Shown here: positions 1-7,314 of the stretch, piece after piece
Layout: every line of letters starts with the position of its first letter
Numbering within the stretch: position 1 is the stretch's first letter
DNA from: Pseudomonas citrullilanati
GTDB lineage: Bacteria > Pseudomonadota > Gammaproteobacteria > Pseudomonadales > Pseudomonadaceae
DNA: 64,000 nt
Direction: 5' to 3'
Assembly: GCF_030580855.1 (NCBI RefSeq)
Contig: NZ_JAUQOP010000011.1
Span: 62,001-126,000, forward strand
Made by a program: the position numbers and the translations under genes
Notes under the pieces: generated by a model
The model's input: only the letters and a program-made list of their open reading frames with translations
Database searches by the model: none
What the model was told of the DNA's origin: nothing

Positions 1-127
1 CCCAGGTGTATAAACGCGTTCTCGTTCAGCACAGTAGGTATGAGGTTGGATATCGCTGTTTGGCCAGTAGTTTCGTATCCCAGCCAGGGGTAGGGCTACC
101 TTTTGAGCAAACAGGCTCGGGCGAGGC

Positions 128-497
128 TACGTTTTTCGCCAGGCATAGCGTGTCGATGTGCAGCCACCTTTCTCACCGGCAACCTCGTGCCAACGATGAA
201 GTCGTGTTCCACCAGAATTGCAAGCGCATTATTCACGATGTCCTGCGAGGCCAATCCCGTCCCAGTTGTTCTGGCCCATCTCTCGTGCGGTAAGCGGCTC
301 GGGTAATTTCTGCTGACGCTCCAGGAGCAACCGTGCCCCCAGTAGTAGCGCGTTGATTGCCGCGCCATACCGCCAGCTGGGCATGGCTCATCAGATAGTT
401 CCAGTCAATGGCGCGCTCAGTGGACTCTGGGCCCAAAGCTTCGCGCCCACCTTCAAAATCAGCTCACATAGCAGGGCCAGGGGATTATTAGCTGTGC
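128..497 (-). pseudogene. Decayed C-terminus of a DUF3987 (YfjI-type) gene
   Basis: Read on the minus strand, this stretch gives fragments in different frames that together resemble the C-terminus of DUF3987 proteins, found with mobile elements and thought to be primase/helicase-like. The order is 'AIDWNYLMSHAQLAVWR' (about 410-360), then 'LPEPLTAREMGQNNWDG' (about 310-255) in a shifted frame, 'ALAILVEHDFIVG' (about 230-190), and finally 'EVAGEKGGCTSTRYAW' ending at a TAG at 130-128. At least two frameshifts and an upstream in-frame TGA break it, and no N-terminal part is visible. It abuts the stop codon of the zincin-like gene, so a deletion or recombination junction lies near 500. The family call rests on remembered C-terminal pattern, not on a search. 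Confidence 0.5.
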
Positions 498-499
498 CT

Positions 500-1108
500 C
501 TAGATTTCCATTGTCATCCAGTAATTTATGGTTTTCTGATCAATTTTGGTTAGGAGACGCTGGTAGATCTGAGTCCTAATTCCCCCCTCTTTGCCCATCG
601 TCTGGGCGTTTCGGACATATTGCTGCAAGGCAATTTTCATGAATCCGTTGGACATTTTAGATTTCAAATGCAGCAAGGTCCTTTGGTCGGCGAAGACTTC
701 AGCACCTACTAGATCCATCGTTCGTGTGGAGGTGTTGAAATTCTTCTGCTTATTAAAATCAAGGGCATGCATCAGCTCGTGATGTAGCGAGTTGTACCGC
801 CAGAGCCAAACGAGATCCTCCCGGGTACCCTCAGGCATGCAGCTCTCGTTAATGAAGACCGCACTACGACCACTGCCGCCCCGTAGAAAATTGATAGTTA
901 CGCCTCCGGCGTCAGTGGTTCTGTAGGTAGCCAAGTCAGCCGCTTGGTCGTTGAAATAGAGCTTTTCGTCGTACTCAACTCCGCACAGTCGTAGAAGGTC
1001 AGTTTCCTCCTTCATCTGCTCGCGTGCTACCAGATATACATCCTTCGTCAGGCCGGCGAAACGCGCCCTGAGCTCGTTGAAGGCACTCTCGAAAACCTTA
1101 ACACCCAT
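500..1108 (-). CDS. Zincin-like protein with HELMH motif, function unknown
   Basis: The product has 202 residues. An HExxH zinc-binding motif (HELMH, residues 110-114) lies in a helix-like stretch 'LHHELMHALDF', and a following glutamate in 'GAEVFADQR' about 26 residues later could be the third zinc ligand, as in gluzincin-type peptidases. No signal peptide or transmembrane segment is seen. Two ATG codons are adjacent (1111 and 1108); the second is better spaced from the GAGG element upstream, so it is used. It stands alone on the minus strand just outside the distal att site of the island. It could be an effector-like or toxin-like peptidase, as short isolated zincins often are in accessory DNA, but no substrate can be named. 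I do not recognise a named family. Confidence 0.6.
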   Translation of the reverse strand: MGVKVFESAFNELRARFAGLTKDVYLVAREQMKEETDLLRLCGVEYDEKLYFNDQAADLATYRTTDAGGVTINFLRGGSGRSAVFINESCMPEGTREDLVWLWRYNSLHHELMHALDFNKQKNFNTSTRTMDLVGAEVFADQRTLLHLKSKMSNGFMKIALQQYVRNAQTMGKEGGIRTQIYQRLLTKIDQKTINYWMTMEI

Positions 1109-1238
1109 CATCGCCTCGATAGCCCTGCGCCTATCCGCAATCGTAGGAGAGCGCTCAGGCAGTAGATGAACAGGGCGCTATAAAAGCTGTCATTAAGCTG
1201 GCATAACCGAGCCAAAACCACCCATTCAAGCACAAAAA

Positions 1239-1272
1239 AGGCACTTGCGATATTCGCTAAGTGCCTGATTTA
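1239..1272 (-). terminator. Hairpin terminator, probably the former ssrA terminator
   Basis: A 12-bp stem with one bulged base (arms 1239-1250 and 1254-1266) is followed on the minus strand by a T run (1234-1239 as A on plus). It lies about 15 bases beyond the distal copy of the ssrA 3' end, the position expected for the tmRNA terminator before the island split it away. Confidence 0.55.
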
Positions 1273-1280
1273 TATAGCTT

Positions 1281-1306
1281 ATTTGGTGGAGCCGGGGTAA
1301 TTTGAA
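1281..1306. repeat. Distal attachment site (att), copy of the ssrA 3' end
   Basis: The first 17 bases, ATTTGGTGGAGCCGGGG, are identical to 14789-14805 and the full 26 bases match 14789-14814 with two mismatches. The partner lies at the 3' end of ssrA next to an integrase gene. This is the usual footprint of a tyrosine-recombinase island that rebuilds the end of tmRNA on one side and leaves a copy on the other. Confidence 0.85.
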
Positions 1307-1524
1307 ACCAGTCGGTATCTACCTGTTTTGGCTAGTAAATAATTTTTTGATCAACTTGCTTGGAATACCAGTTGGAACGCTGCGTGGCCTGGATTCCGAT
1401 GGACGGTGCTTTTTGAGAATCGCGCCCAAAAACGAATCGTGGCCGAATCTATAAAGCAGATGGTCGCACTGTTGATCGTTGCCCCTGCGCTCGCCGGTAC
1501 AGGGGCTCCTAGCAAACGATACCG

Positions 1525-3393
1525 TCAATGATTGCTGTATTGGCTAAGCCGACTCTCGAAGTATTGCGCCGTCTCTTTGTCAGTGCAGTACAGGTAGCAA
1601 CCCTTCATCCCCCTTGTCATCAGGGTTCGGTACGTATTTTTGATGATCAGGTCTGTTTCACTTTTCGCGAGGGCAGGTTGCTCTTTCATCATTTTTTTCC
1701 AGCCGCGAATCGATTTATCGTGCTTGTCGCGCTCATCCGGGGATGTCACTACCTGACCGTCACGTACGACCAGATCTGGTCCGATAATCACCCCGATGTA
1801 GTCGACTTCCAAACCTTGGCAGGTATGAATGCAGCCAACCTGCTCGATGGAGTTTTCAGCGATGATCCATAGGCTGCCATCCTGATCCAGGTTCCATTGG
1901 CGTTTGTAGTCACCAATCACGATATCAGCAGCGGTGGGGTCTTTCTTGCTCAACCAAGGCCAGCAATAGCCCGCGACCACACGAGCTTTGTTTCCGTGGT
2001 TTTTCTCGTTGATTGCGTCATGCATCGCCTGAGGTGAGTCGAACACCTTAAACTCGTACTCTTGGGTCTCAAGCGTCGGATTTGCCGTCGGGCGAATGCC
2101 TAGCGTGTCATCCAGCCATGCCAGGTAACCATCAGAACCACTGCAGCGAAACTGCGAAGACAGCACGTGTTCTTCAACCACAGCACCCTTGGCTTTTGCA
2201 AAGGCGCGTATCGCCTGCTTGCTGCCGATATCGCTCAAGGTTACACGCTGGTCCTCATCAATAAAGAAAATGGAGCATTTCGCTGAGTCAATCAGCTCCT
2301 TGATCTGGTTTTCCCCAAGGTTTCCATAAAGCCCACTTTTCTCATTTAGCCGGTGAGCTTCGTCCACGATAAGCGCATCGAATGTGTTGGGCTCAGTGTC
2401 GATGAATGCCCCAGAGCCTGAGAAGAAATTCGAGAAATGGCTGCGCTTGATGGTGCCAACCAGTTTGCTTTCGTAGACCTTGCGAGGGGCAGCATTCTTG
2501 GAGACGTATTTGCTCATCAGCTTCAATTCGGTGAGCTTCACCAGCAAATTGATAGCCAGGACAGTCTTCCCGGTGCCCGGCCCACCTTCGATGATCATCA
2601 CCTTTGGTGCTTGGTCCGAGGCCTCGCTTGCCGCCGCCAGCGCCGACTCAAAAATTGCTTTCTGATCGTCAATCAATACGAACTCGGGTTTGCCTTTCAT
2701 CAACCCCCCGAGGGCTTCGGCTAGCGCCTTGGATGGGCGAATTTTTCCTTCGGACAGCTCGTACAGCACCTCTTTGTTGTCGCCATGGCTTATATGCTTT
2801 TTCAGAAAGTTTCTGAGTTTACTGAGCTCTTCCGGGCCTTTCAGAAACAGCGGAGCCTTGCTGATGTGGGGCTCATAGTGGGCTGAATCTATGACCCCGT
2901 CGCTGACGTAGTTATGGAGATAGGCGCACGGACGGATTTCGATGCTTTTGTCATACACCGCCTCGTTGAAGCCTTCCAACAGCGCTGCATATGACCACAC
3001 CTGATAGGACGGGTGAATGGTCTCAATGAGGCCGCCACCCAATGCTGTTTTGACGATGGCATCCTTGGTAGTGGCGTTGGCCTTACTCCATTGCTTCAGC
3101 TCGATCAGTACGGCCTTTTTTGCCTGGTTTTCGTCGCGACCGGTGAGTAGAAAGTCGATTCGCTTCGACGACTGCGGGATGTGCAATTCGATGGCCAGGC
3201 CTGCATCGCTCGGCAGGCCTTCATCTCTAAGGACCTTGGCCATGTACGTCAGGGACCCTTGCCACGACCTGATTTCCGAGGAGCCGACGTTCTTGCCGGT
3301 AGCTTCCTTGTAGTGCCTGAGGATCACCTCCTCAATGTCATCGTTATCGTTGTCTTTAAGAAATTGCTGTTTGGTCGCAGCGTAAACGATCAC
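1525..3393 (-). CDS. DUF2075 helicase with N-terminal PD-(D/E)XK-type nuclease signature
   Basis: The product is a 622-residue cytoplasmic protein. Residues about 65-105 show a D80...E98-x-K100 arrangement ('RIDFLL' then 'AVLIELKQW') typical of PD-(D/E)XK nucleases. The DUF2075 superfamily 1-type motor follows: Walker A GGPGTGKT (270-277), Walker B 'LIVDEAH' (341-347), 'FIDEDQ' (377-382), 'QFRCSGSDGY' (414-423), and a C-terminal 'LMTRGMKGCYLY' that resembles helicase motif VI. Such proteins presumably unwind or translocate on nucleic acid and may cut it. The gene starts 24 bases after the MazG-like gene on the same strand, so the two are likely co-transcribed and act together. It is inside the ssrA island, about 220 bases from the distal att site. 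A defence role is inferred from domain content and location; the family's biochemical role is not established to my knowledge. Confidence 0.85.
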   Translation of the reverse strand: MIVYAATKQQFLKDNDNDDIEEVILRHYKEATGKNVGSSEIRSWQGSLTYMAKVLRDEGLPSDAGLAIELHIPQSSKRIDFLLTGRDENQAKKAVLIELKQWSKANATTKDAIVKTALGGGLIETIHPSYQVWSYAALLEGFNEAVYDKSIEIRPCAYLHNYVSDGVIDSAHYEPHISKAPLFLKGPEELSKLRNFLKKHISHGDNKEVLYELSEGKIRPSKALAEALGGLMKGKPEFVLIDDQKAIFESALAAASEASDQAPKVMIIEGGPGTGKTVLAINLLVKLTELKLMSKYVSKNAAPRKVYESKLVGTIKRSHFSNFFSGSGAFIDTEPNTFDALIVDEAHRLNEKSGLYGNLGENQIKELIDSAKCSIFFIDEDQRVTLSDIGSKQAIRAFAKAKGAVVEEHVLSSQFRCSGSDGYLAWLDDTLGIRPTANPTLETQEYEFKVFDSPQAMHDAINEKNHGNKARVVAGYCWPWLSKKDPTAADIVIGDYKRQWNLDQDGSLWIIAENSIEQVGCIHTCQGLEVDYIGVIIGPDLVVRDGQVVTSPDERDKHDKSIRGWKKMMKEQPALAKSETDLIIKNTYRTLMTRGMKGCYLYCTDKETAQYFESRLSQYSNH

Positions 3394-3417
3394 GGTTTGT
3401 CCTTAGGTGCGTGTTGG

Positions 3418-3801
3418 TCAGAGTCGGTCGTACTTTTTGCTGGTGCTTCTGGCTTTATCTACCGGGTACTTCTGGTCATTCGAGGCGAGTTTTTGTGTCA
3501 CCGCCTCGTTGAGGTCAATGCCAAGTACGCTGCTCAGGCGAACCAGGTACATCAGAACATCCGCCAGCTCATCCTTGATGGCTTGGCCGATTTCGGGATC
3601 TGTTGCGGAGGAGATCGAATCCGCATCGCTCATCCATTGGAAAATCTCGCAGAGCTCACCTACCTCGCCAGTGAGAGCCAGGATGAGATTTTTGGGGGAG
3701 TGGAACTGCTGCCAGTCGCGATCATCTGCGAACCGCTGGAGCGATGCGGCAAGCTTCACTACGTCAACCAGTGGCGCTGATGAACTGTCTGAGTGACTCA
3801 C
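3418..3801 (-). CDS. MazG-like nucleotide pyrophosphohydrolase (DCTPP1/RS21-C6 type)
   Basis: The 127-residue product resembles all-alpha dNTP pyrophosphatases, especially the dCTPase DCTPP1 (RS21-C6): 'LQRFADDRDWQQFHSPKNL' (21-39) and 'GEVGELCEIFQW' (45-56). The metal ligands are visible as E46, E49, E52 and later E78 and D81 ('DELADVL'). Such enzymes convert dCTP or other dNTPs to the monophosphate and pyrophosphate. The open frame continues upstream to an ATG at 3993, but the added residues are low-complexity and basic; the GTG at 3801 (MSHSDSS) starts just before the conserved domain and has a purine-rich AGAGA upstream. It precedes the DUF2075 nuclease-helicase by 24 bases. In an island the pair suggests nucleotide-pool attack plus DNA attack against phage, which is an inference. 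Housekeeping dNTP clean-up is the alternative. Confidence 0.8.
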   Translation of the reverse strand: MSHSDSSSAPLVDVVKLAASLQRFADDRDWQQFHSPKNLILALTGEVGELCEIFQWMSDADSISSATDPEIGQAIKDELADVLMYLVRLSSVLGIDLNEAVTQKLASNDQKYPVDKARSTSKKYDRL

Positions 3802-4390
3802 GGGCTTATCTCTTGGGTATCGGTGAGGGGCTGAATCAGGTGTAGGAAATCCGGTCTTGGATTGTAAGGGTTTTCGCTGTATGAGCAGATTTTTTGTGTT
3901 TTCTCTCTCACGTGCGGTCTGCCGGCGGAACTCCTTGTCGGCGTTCTTGCTTTGGGCGTGGGGAATTGTTCCGTCAAAAAACAAGTCTTCCACTGCTTGT
4001 CGGTGGGCGTAGCTCGGTTAACCGCAATAACGATTATGCCCAGCGAACAGCGGCCTTTTCTTCGCCCTCATAGCGTGTGCAGATAGAGCGGCAGTGCGTT
4101 CCTGTGGTTGGCACTTTCCAATTGCCGCCTGTTTGCTAAGCAGTCGCTCACCTAGCTTTGCGAGGTCGGCAGACTCCAATCGTGAGGCGGCAGGTGACAA
4201 TCTGCGCAGTTTCTGGCCTTACACGTGGGGACACAGCAGCAGTGTCGTTGCTACCTAGAGTAACGATGCGGCGCATGGTGGCCGAGCTAGATTTCTTGCG
4301 GGCTTCCCTAGCTATCCACCGCCAATCCCCCACAGATTCAGCTGCTTGTTGCGGGCGATGGTAAAACGCTACCATTGGATTCATGCGGTG
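3802..4390. other. Non-coding stretch between two island modules
   Basis: I see no convincing gene here. The open frames on both strands lack family resemblance and ribosome binding sites. The promoter of the MazG-like gene should lie at its left end (minus strand) and the promoter of the toxin cassette lies just right of it. Confidence 0.5.
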
Positions 4391-4458
4391 TTCCCGTTTT
4401 GGGAATTTATGCGATTGACGCGCGTTCGAAAGGGATTTATATTGATCCCAAATTGGGA
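4391..4458 (+). promoter_or_regulatory. Promoter and paired operators of the HigB/ImmA/Beta cassette
   Basis: A sigma70 promoter reads TTGACG (4415-4420), a 17-bp spacer and TATATT (4438-4443). Two related inverted repeats flank it: TTCCCGTTTTGGGAA (4391-4405) and TCCCAAATTGGGA (4446-4458), sharing TCCC...GGGA half-sites about 54 bp apart centre to centre. The second covers the expected transcription start and part of the toxin ribosome binding site (GGGA). The layout fits autorepression by the HTH domain of the downstream antitoxin-like protein, perhaps by looping. Confidence 0.7.
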
Positions 4459-4466
4459 ACATTACT

Positions 4467-4745
4467 ATGCATCTGGTTGGCAAGGACATACTCGATAGGC
4501 TGAGAGGGCGTGGACCAGAAATTGACACGTGGGTCAGCGCGTGGGTTGCTGAAATTATCCATGCGGTGTGGACGCAGGAATCTGATCTATTTGACCAGTT
4601 TCCCTCGGCAAAAGAGCGGAAGTCCGGTGTTTTTATTTTTGAAGTGAATTTAGCAAAGTGCTGGTTAGAGGTGAAAATTTTGTTTCCTCAAAAAATAGCC
4701 CTCATAACCGCGCTATTAGGTGCAGAAGAAATTGATGGACACTAA
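4467..4745 (+). CDS. HigB-like toxin (RelE superfamily)
   Basis: The 92-residue product follows the HigB plan: an N-terminal 'VGKDILDRL' helix, 'WVSAWVAEI', then beta strands 'GVFIFEVN', 'CWLEVKILF' and 'KIALITALLG'. HigB toxins cut mRNA in the ribosome. Here the stretch that usually reads NIxGNxYRL is 'EVNLAKCWLEV', and the usual C-terminal GTHAEYD is 'GAEEID', so the protein is a divergent member and its ribonuclease activity is uncertain. The ATG at 4467 follows a GGGA element. The 3' end overlaps the next gene by 11 bases, so translation of the two is probably coupled. Order toxin-then-antitoxin is normal for higBA. It could also act as a sensor or partner of the peptidase rather than as a free toxin. 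Confidence 0.7.
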   Translation: MHLVGKDILDRLRGRGPEIDTWVSAWVAEIIHAVWTQESDLFDQFPSAKERKSGVFIFEVNLAKCWLEVKILFPQKIALITALLGAEEIDGH

Positions 4746-5949
4746 GGTCATAAAAACAGAAGAACAGCATCGAGCTTATCTGAGTGAAGTGGATAGGTTG
4801 ATGTCAATGATGCCTAAGCCTGGTTCTTCAGAAAGTAATCGCCTTGAGGTTCTGATTCTTCTTATTGAAGATTATGAGAGTAAAAAACATCCGATAGATG
4901 CCCCTGACCCAATCGATGCAATTCTGTTTAGGATGCACGAGAGAAATTTAAAGCAAGCAGATCTGATTCCTTACTTTGGCACTAGAAGTAGGGTTTCGGA
5001 AGTTCTGGGTCGCAAACGTCCCCTGACTGTTCCTATGATAAAGGCTCTCTCGGTCGGATTGGGGATTTCGGCAGAGACCTTACTTGGGTTATCCCATACA
5101 GAAGAAAAGAAATCGACCGACGAAGTTGACTGGTCTAGATTCCCAGTGAAAGAGATGGTTGCTAGGGGATGGATTGATAAAGCTATAGGGAAGGCCTCCA
5201 AAACTACTGAGGAAACGCTTCGGGAGTTCGTGTCCCTTATAGGATGGCAGTTCGGTGAGGCTGCATTCAGGCGTACACCATTGGGTGATGCATACTCACC
5301 GACTACGAAATATTCTCTGTATGTATGGCTTCTTAGGGTTATTCAACGTGCTAGAGAGAGTAGTCATCTTTTAGGTACATTTGACCAGAGTAAGCTGTCG
5401 AATTCATTTTTGAAGGATTTGGCCCAGTTGAGTTGGTTTGAGAATGGACCTCTCCTAGCAATCGAGTTTCTTAAGAAGCATGGAATAGCAGTGATAATTG
5501 AACCTCATCTGAAGGGTACCATGTTAGATGGTGCTGCGTTGAAAGATGTAGATGGAACTCCTGTTATAGGCTTGACGCTTAGGCACGATCGGTTAGATAA
5601 CTTCTGGTTCACGTTGCTTCACGAAGTTGCTCATATATGGAAGCATATTGGTAATGAAGAGGCTTTCCTAGATGACTTAGATGCTTCTTCAGAAGATAGA
5701 AGAGAGTCGGAAGCAAATCGAATAGCGAGAGAAGCTTGTATACCTAGGGTTACTTGGAAGCGCTCTGGCGCCTACTTAGATCCCAGCAGGGAAAACATAG
5801 ATAAATTATCCAGAGAGCTAAAGATACATCCTGCTATTATTGCAGGCAGAATCCAGCGAGAGAGAGAAAACTACCAGTTGTTTTCTGATTTGTTGGGGCG
5901 TGGCGAAGTTAGAAAAATGCTTTCTAATAATCTTAATGGTGAGTTATGA
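4735..5949 (+). CDS. HigA-like HTH protein fused to ImmA/IrrE metallopeptidase
   Basis: The 404-residue product starts with a HigA-type region (about 1-115) containing an XRE-like helix-turn-helix: 'LKQADLIPYFGTRSRVSEV' and 'LTVPMIKALSVGLGIS'. A middle part is followed by an ImmA/IrrE zinc peptidase domain with HEVAH at residues 296-300 ('FTLLHEVAHIWKH') and a downstream acidic stretch 'RRESEANRIAREACI' that carries the likely third ligand. In known systems such fusions act as antitoxins that also cleave a partner or themselves after a trigger. ATG 4735 is preferred to the GTG at 4720 because it sits 11 bases inside the toxin gene with AGAAG upstream. The stop overlaps the next ATG by four bases (ATGA). 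The HTH probably binds the operators at 4391-4458. Confidence 0.8.
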   Translation: MDTKVIKTEEQHRAYLSEVDRLMSMMPKPGSSESNRLEVLILLIEDYESKKHPIDAPDPIDAILFRMHERNLKQADLIPYFGTRSRVSEVLGRKRPLTVPMIKALSVGLGISAETLLGLSHTEEKKSTDEVDWSRFPVKEMVARGWIDKAIGKASKTTEETLREFVSLIGWQFGEAAFRRTPLGDAYSPTTKYSLYVWLLRVIQRARESSHLLGTFDQSKLSNSFLKDLAQLSWFENGPLLAIEFLKKHGIAVIIEPHLKGTMLDGAALKDVDGTPVIGLTLRHDRLDNFWFTLLHEVAHIWKHIGNEEAFLDDLDASSEDRRESEANRIAREACIPRVTWKRSGAYLDPSRENIDKLSRELKIHPAIIAGRIQRERENYQLFSDLLGRGEVRKMLSNNLNGEL

Positions 5950-7088
5950 AACTTATTTACGTCCCAATTTTGAAAGCTAAACCTGGTGAACTCACTGCTC
6001 TTGCCGAGCTAAAAAAGTTTGCGGCAGAAAAAATTGTACCTTGGTTCGATATTTCACCAATTAACGATGATAAGTTAGAAAAGCTTAGCGGTCAGCTGTT
6101 TCCTCCGATCGAATCCTATTTGAGTGGTATTGCTGCAGAGATCTCCACTGTTTGGAAAGGTCGTCAAATTTTCTTAGATATGCCAAAGTGGTCTACTAAT
6201 GCTCAAACAGAGGGTGGGGAGCATGTTATTCCATTTCTACGAAACCAGCTGGAATCGTTTCGCGTTAAAACAAATCTAGTTGTCGATTATGTTCGATGGG
6301 ATGATCCTGTATACGTTAATGCGCTTCGTGGAGCTCGCCTATCCTCAGCGTGTGATTTTGTTCTGCGTCTTGTTATGGATTCAGATACCGTGGAGGAACT
6401 CTCTGAAGAGGATTTTGTATTAGAACGTCTGAATGAGATAACTGATACTTTGGACCTTGATCCAGTCCTTGTCATGGTTATGATCGACTTTGGAGACGTA
6501 TCCTCCCAAAAGCACACTGTTCCTGATATTGTGTCTAAGTCGGAAAAGGCGATAGCTTTGTTGAAAAGAGTTGGATTTAATAATTTTAGAGTGGCGGGCT
6601 GTTCGCTTCCTGCTTTTATATCTACGGCGATTAAGGATCAAAATAGCACTGGCTTGGTTCTTCGCAAAGAGATGTCTGCATGGAGAACTTTGGTTGTACA
6701 GCCGGGATTCGAGTCGCTAGGTTTTAGCGATTATGGCATCCGCGGTCCCAATTCTAAAGAGACAGGTGGGCCGTCGAATGCGAACGGAAAAATTCGTTAT
6801 ACCATTCAGGAAGAGATGTTCATCGCTAGAGGTTACCCTCTGACAGAGGGGCTCAAAGGTGCTCAGCATCAGGGGCTTGCAAGGTTAGTTATTGCATCAG
6901 GTCACTGGGCTACAGAAAAGTTCAGTTGGGGTGACAATGAGATTTATCGTTGTAGTAAGGGTGAATTTTCGGGGACGTCTTCAGATTGGATCTCTATTGA
7001 CACCAACCACCATATACACTCGGTTGTGCATGAGGTAATAGAGTATAAAGAACTTGTTGCTGCAAAGCATGCAAGGCAGTTTGTATGA
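5946..7088 (+). CDS. Beta-family protein (Pfam Beta_protein), third gene of the cassette
   Basis: The 380-residue protein matches, from memory, the Beta_protein family: an opening 'YVPILKAKPGELTAL', an early 'PWFDISP', 'VVDYVRWDDP', and a C-terminal half with 'SAWRTLVVQPGFESLGFSDYG' and 'SGHWATEKFSWGDNEI'. These proteins are frequent in phages and in bacterial accessory islands, and their activity is not known to me. There is no signal peptide or membrane segment. Its ATG overlaps the stop of the HTH-peptidase gene by four bases, so it belongs to the same transcript and is translated in step with it. The conserved coupling suggests that it is the effector, the sensor, or the substrate of the ImmA/IrrE peptidase. 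Base composition is rich in A+T, as in the two upstream genes. Confidence 0.75.
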   Translation: MKLIYVPILKAKPGELTALAELKKFAAEKIVPWFDISPINDDKLEKLSGQLFPPIESYLSGIAAEISTVWKGRQIFLDMPKWSTNAQTEGGEHVIPFLRNQLESFRVKTNLVVDYVRWDDPVYVNALRGARLSSACDFVLRLVMDSDTVEELSEEDFVLERLNEITDTLDLDPVLVMVMIDFGDVSSQKHTVPDIVSKSEKAIALLKRVGFNNFRVAGCSLPAFISTAIKDQNSTGLVLRKEMSAWRTLVVQPGFESLGFSDYGIRGPNSKETGGPSNANGKIRYTIQEEMFIARGYPLTEGLKGAQHQGLARLVIASGHWATEKFSWGDNEIYRCSKGEFSGTSSDWISIDTNHHIHSVVHEVIEYKELVAAKHARQFV

Positions 7089-7314
7089 AGCTGTTGTTTT
7101 AATTTGCTTTTAATTGGCCGTTCAGGTGATTAGCTGAAATAGCATGTTACAGCTTTTCGTGCATGAAGTATCTTCAGTGATTTAGGTTTCGTATTTTAGC
7201 CAATCGCGGATATGGTTAGTGCGGGGTAGGTATGCATACGATATGTAGTGATTTCAATTAGTTTGTAATTAGTACAACAAATTAGAATGATTGTAAATTT
7301 CTGAGCTATGAAAA
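7089..7314 (+). other. A+T-rich leader region of the reverse transcriptase gene
   Basis: No gene is visible. The region holds a perfect 10-bp palindrome GTATGCATAC (7230-7239) and a TAGAAT element near 7283 that could be a -10 box, without a clear -35. It should contain the promoter of the reverse transcriptase gene. No obvious long hairpin like that of retron or DRT non-coding RNAs is seen by eye. Confidence 0.4.

Noticed and set aside
1319..1528. A 69-codon minus-strand frame next to the distal att site
   Set aside because: It overlaps the end of the DUF2075 gene, crosses the repeated integrase box and shows no protein pattern.
3418..3993. Longer start (ATG 3993) for the MazG-like gene
   Set aside because: The additional 64 residues lie outside the conserved domain and look like translated leader.
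4735..5949. ImmA-type antirepressor of an integrative element
   Set aside because: ImmA normally accompanies a separate ImmR repressor; here the HTH is fused and the gene is coupled to a HigB-like toxin.
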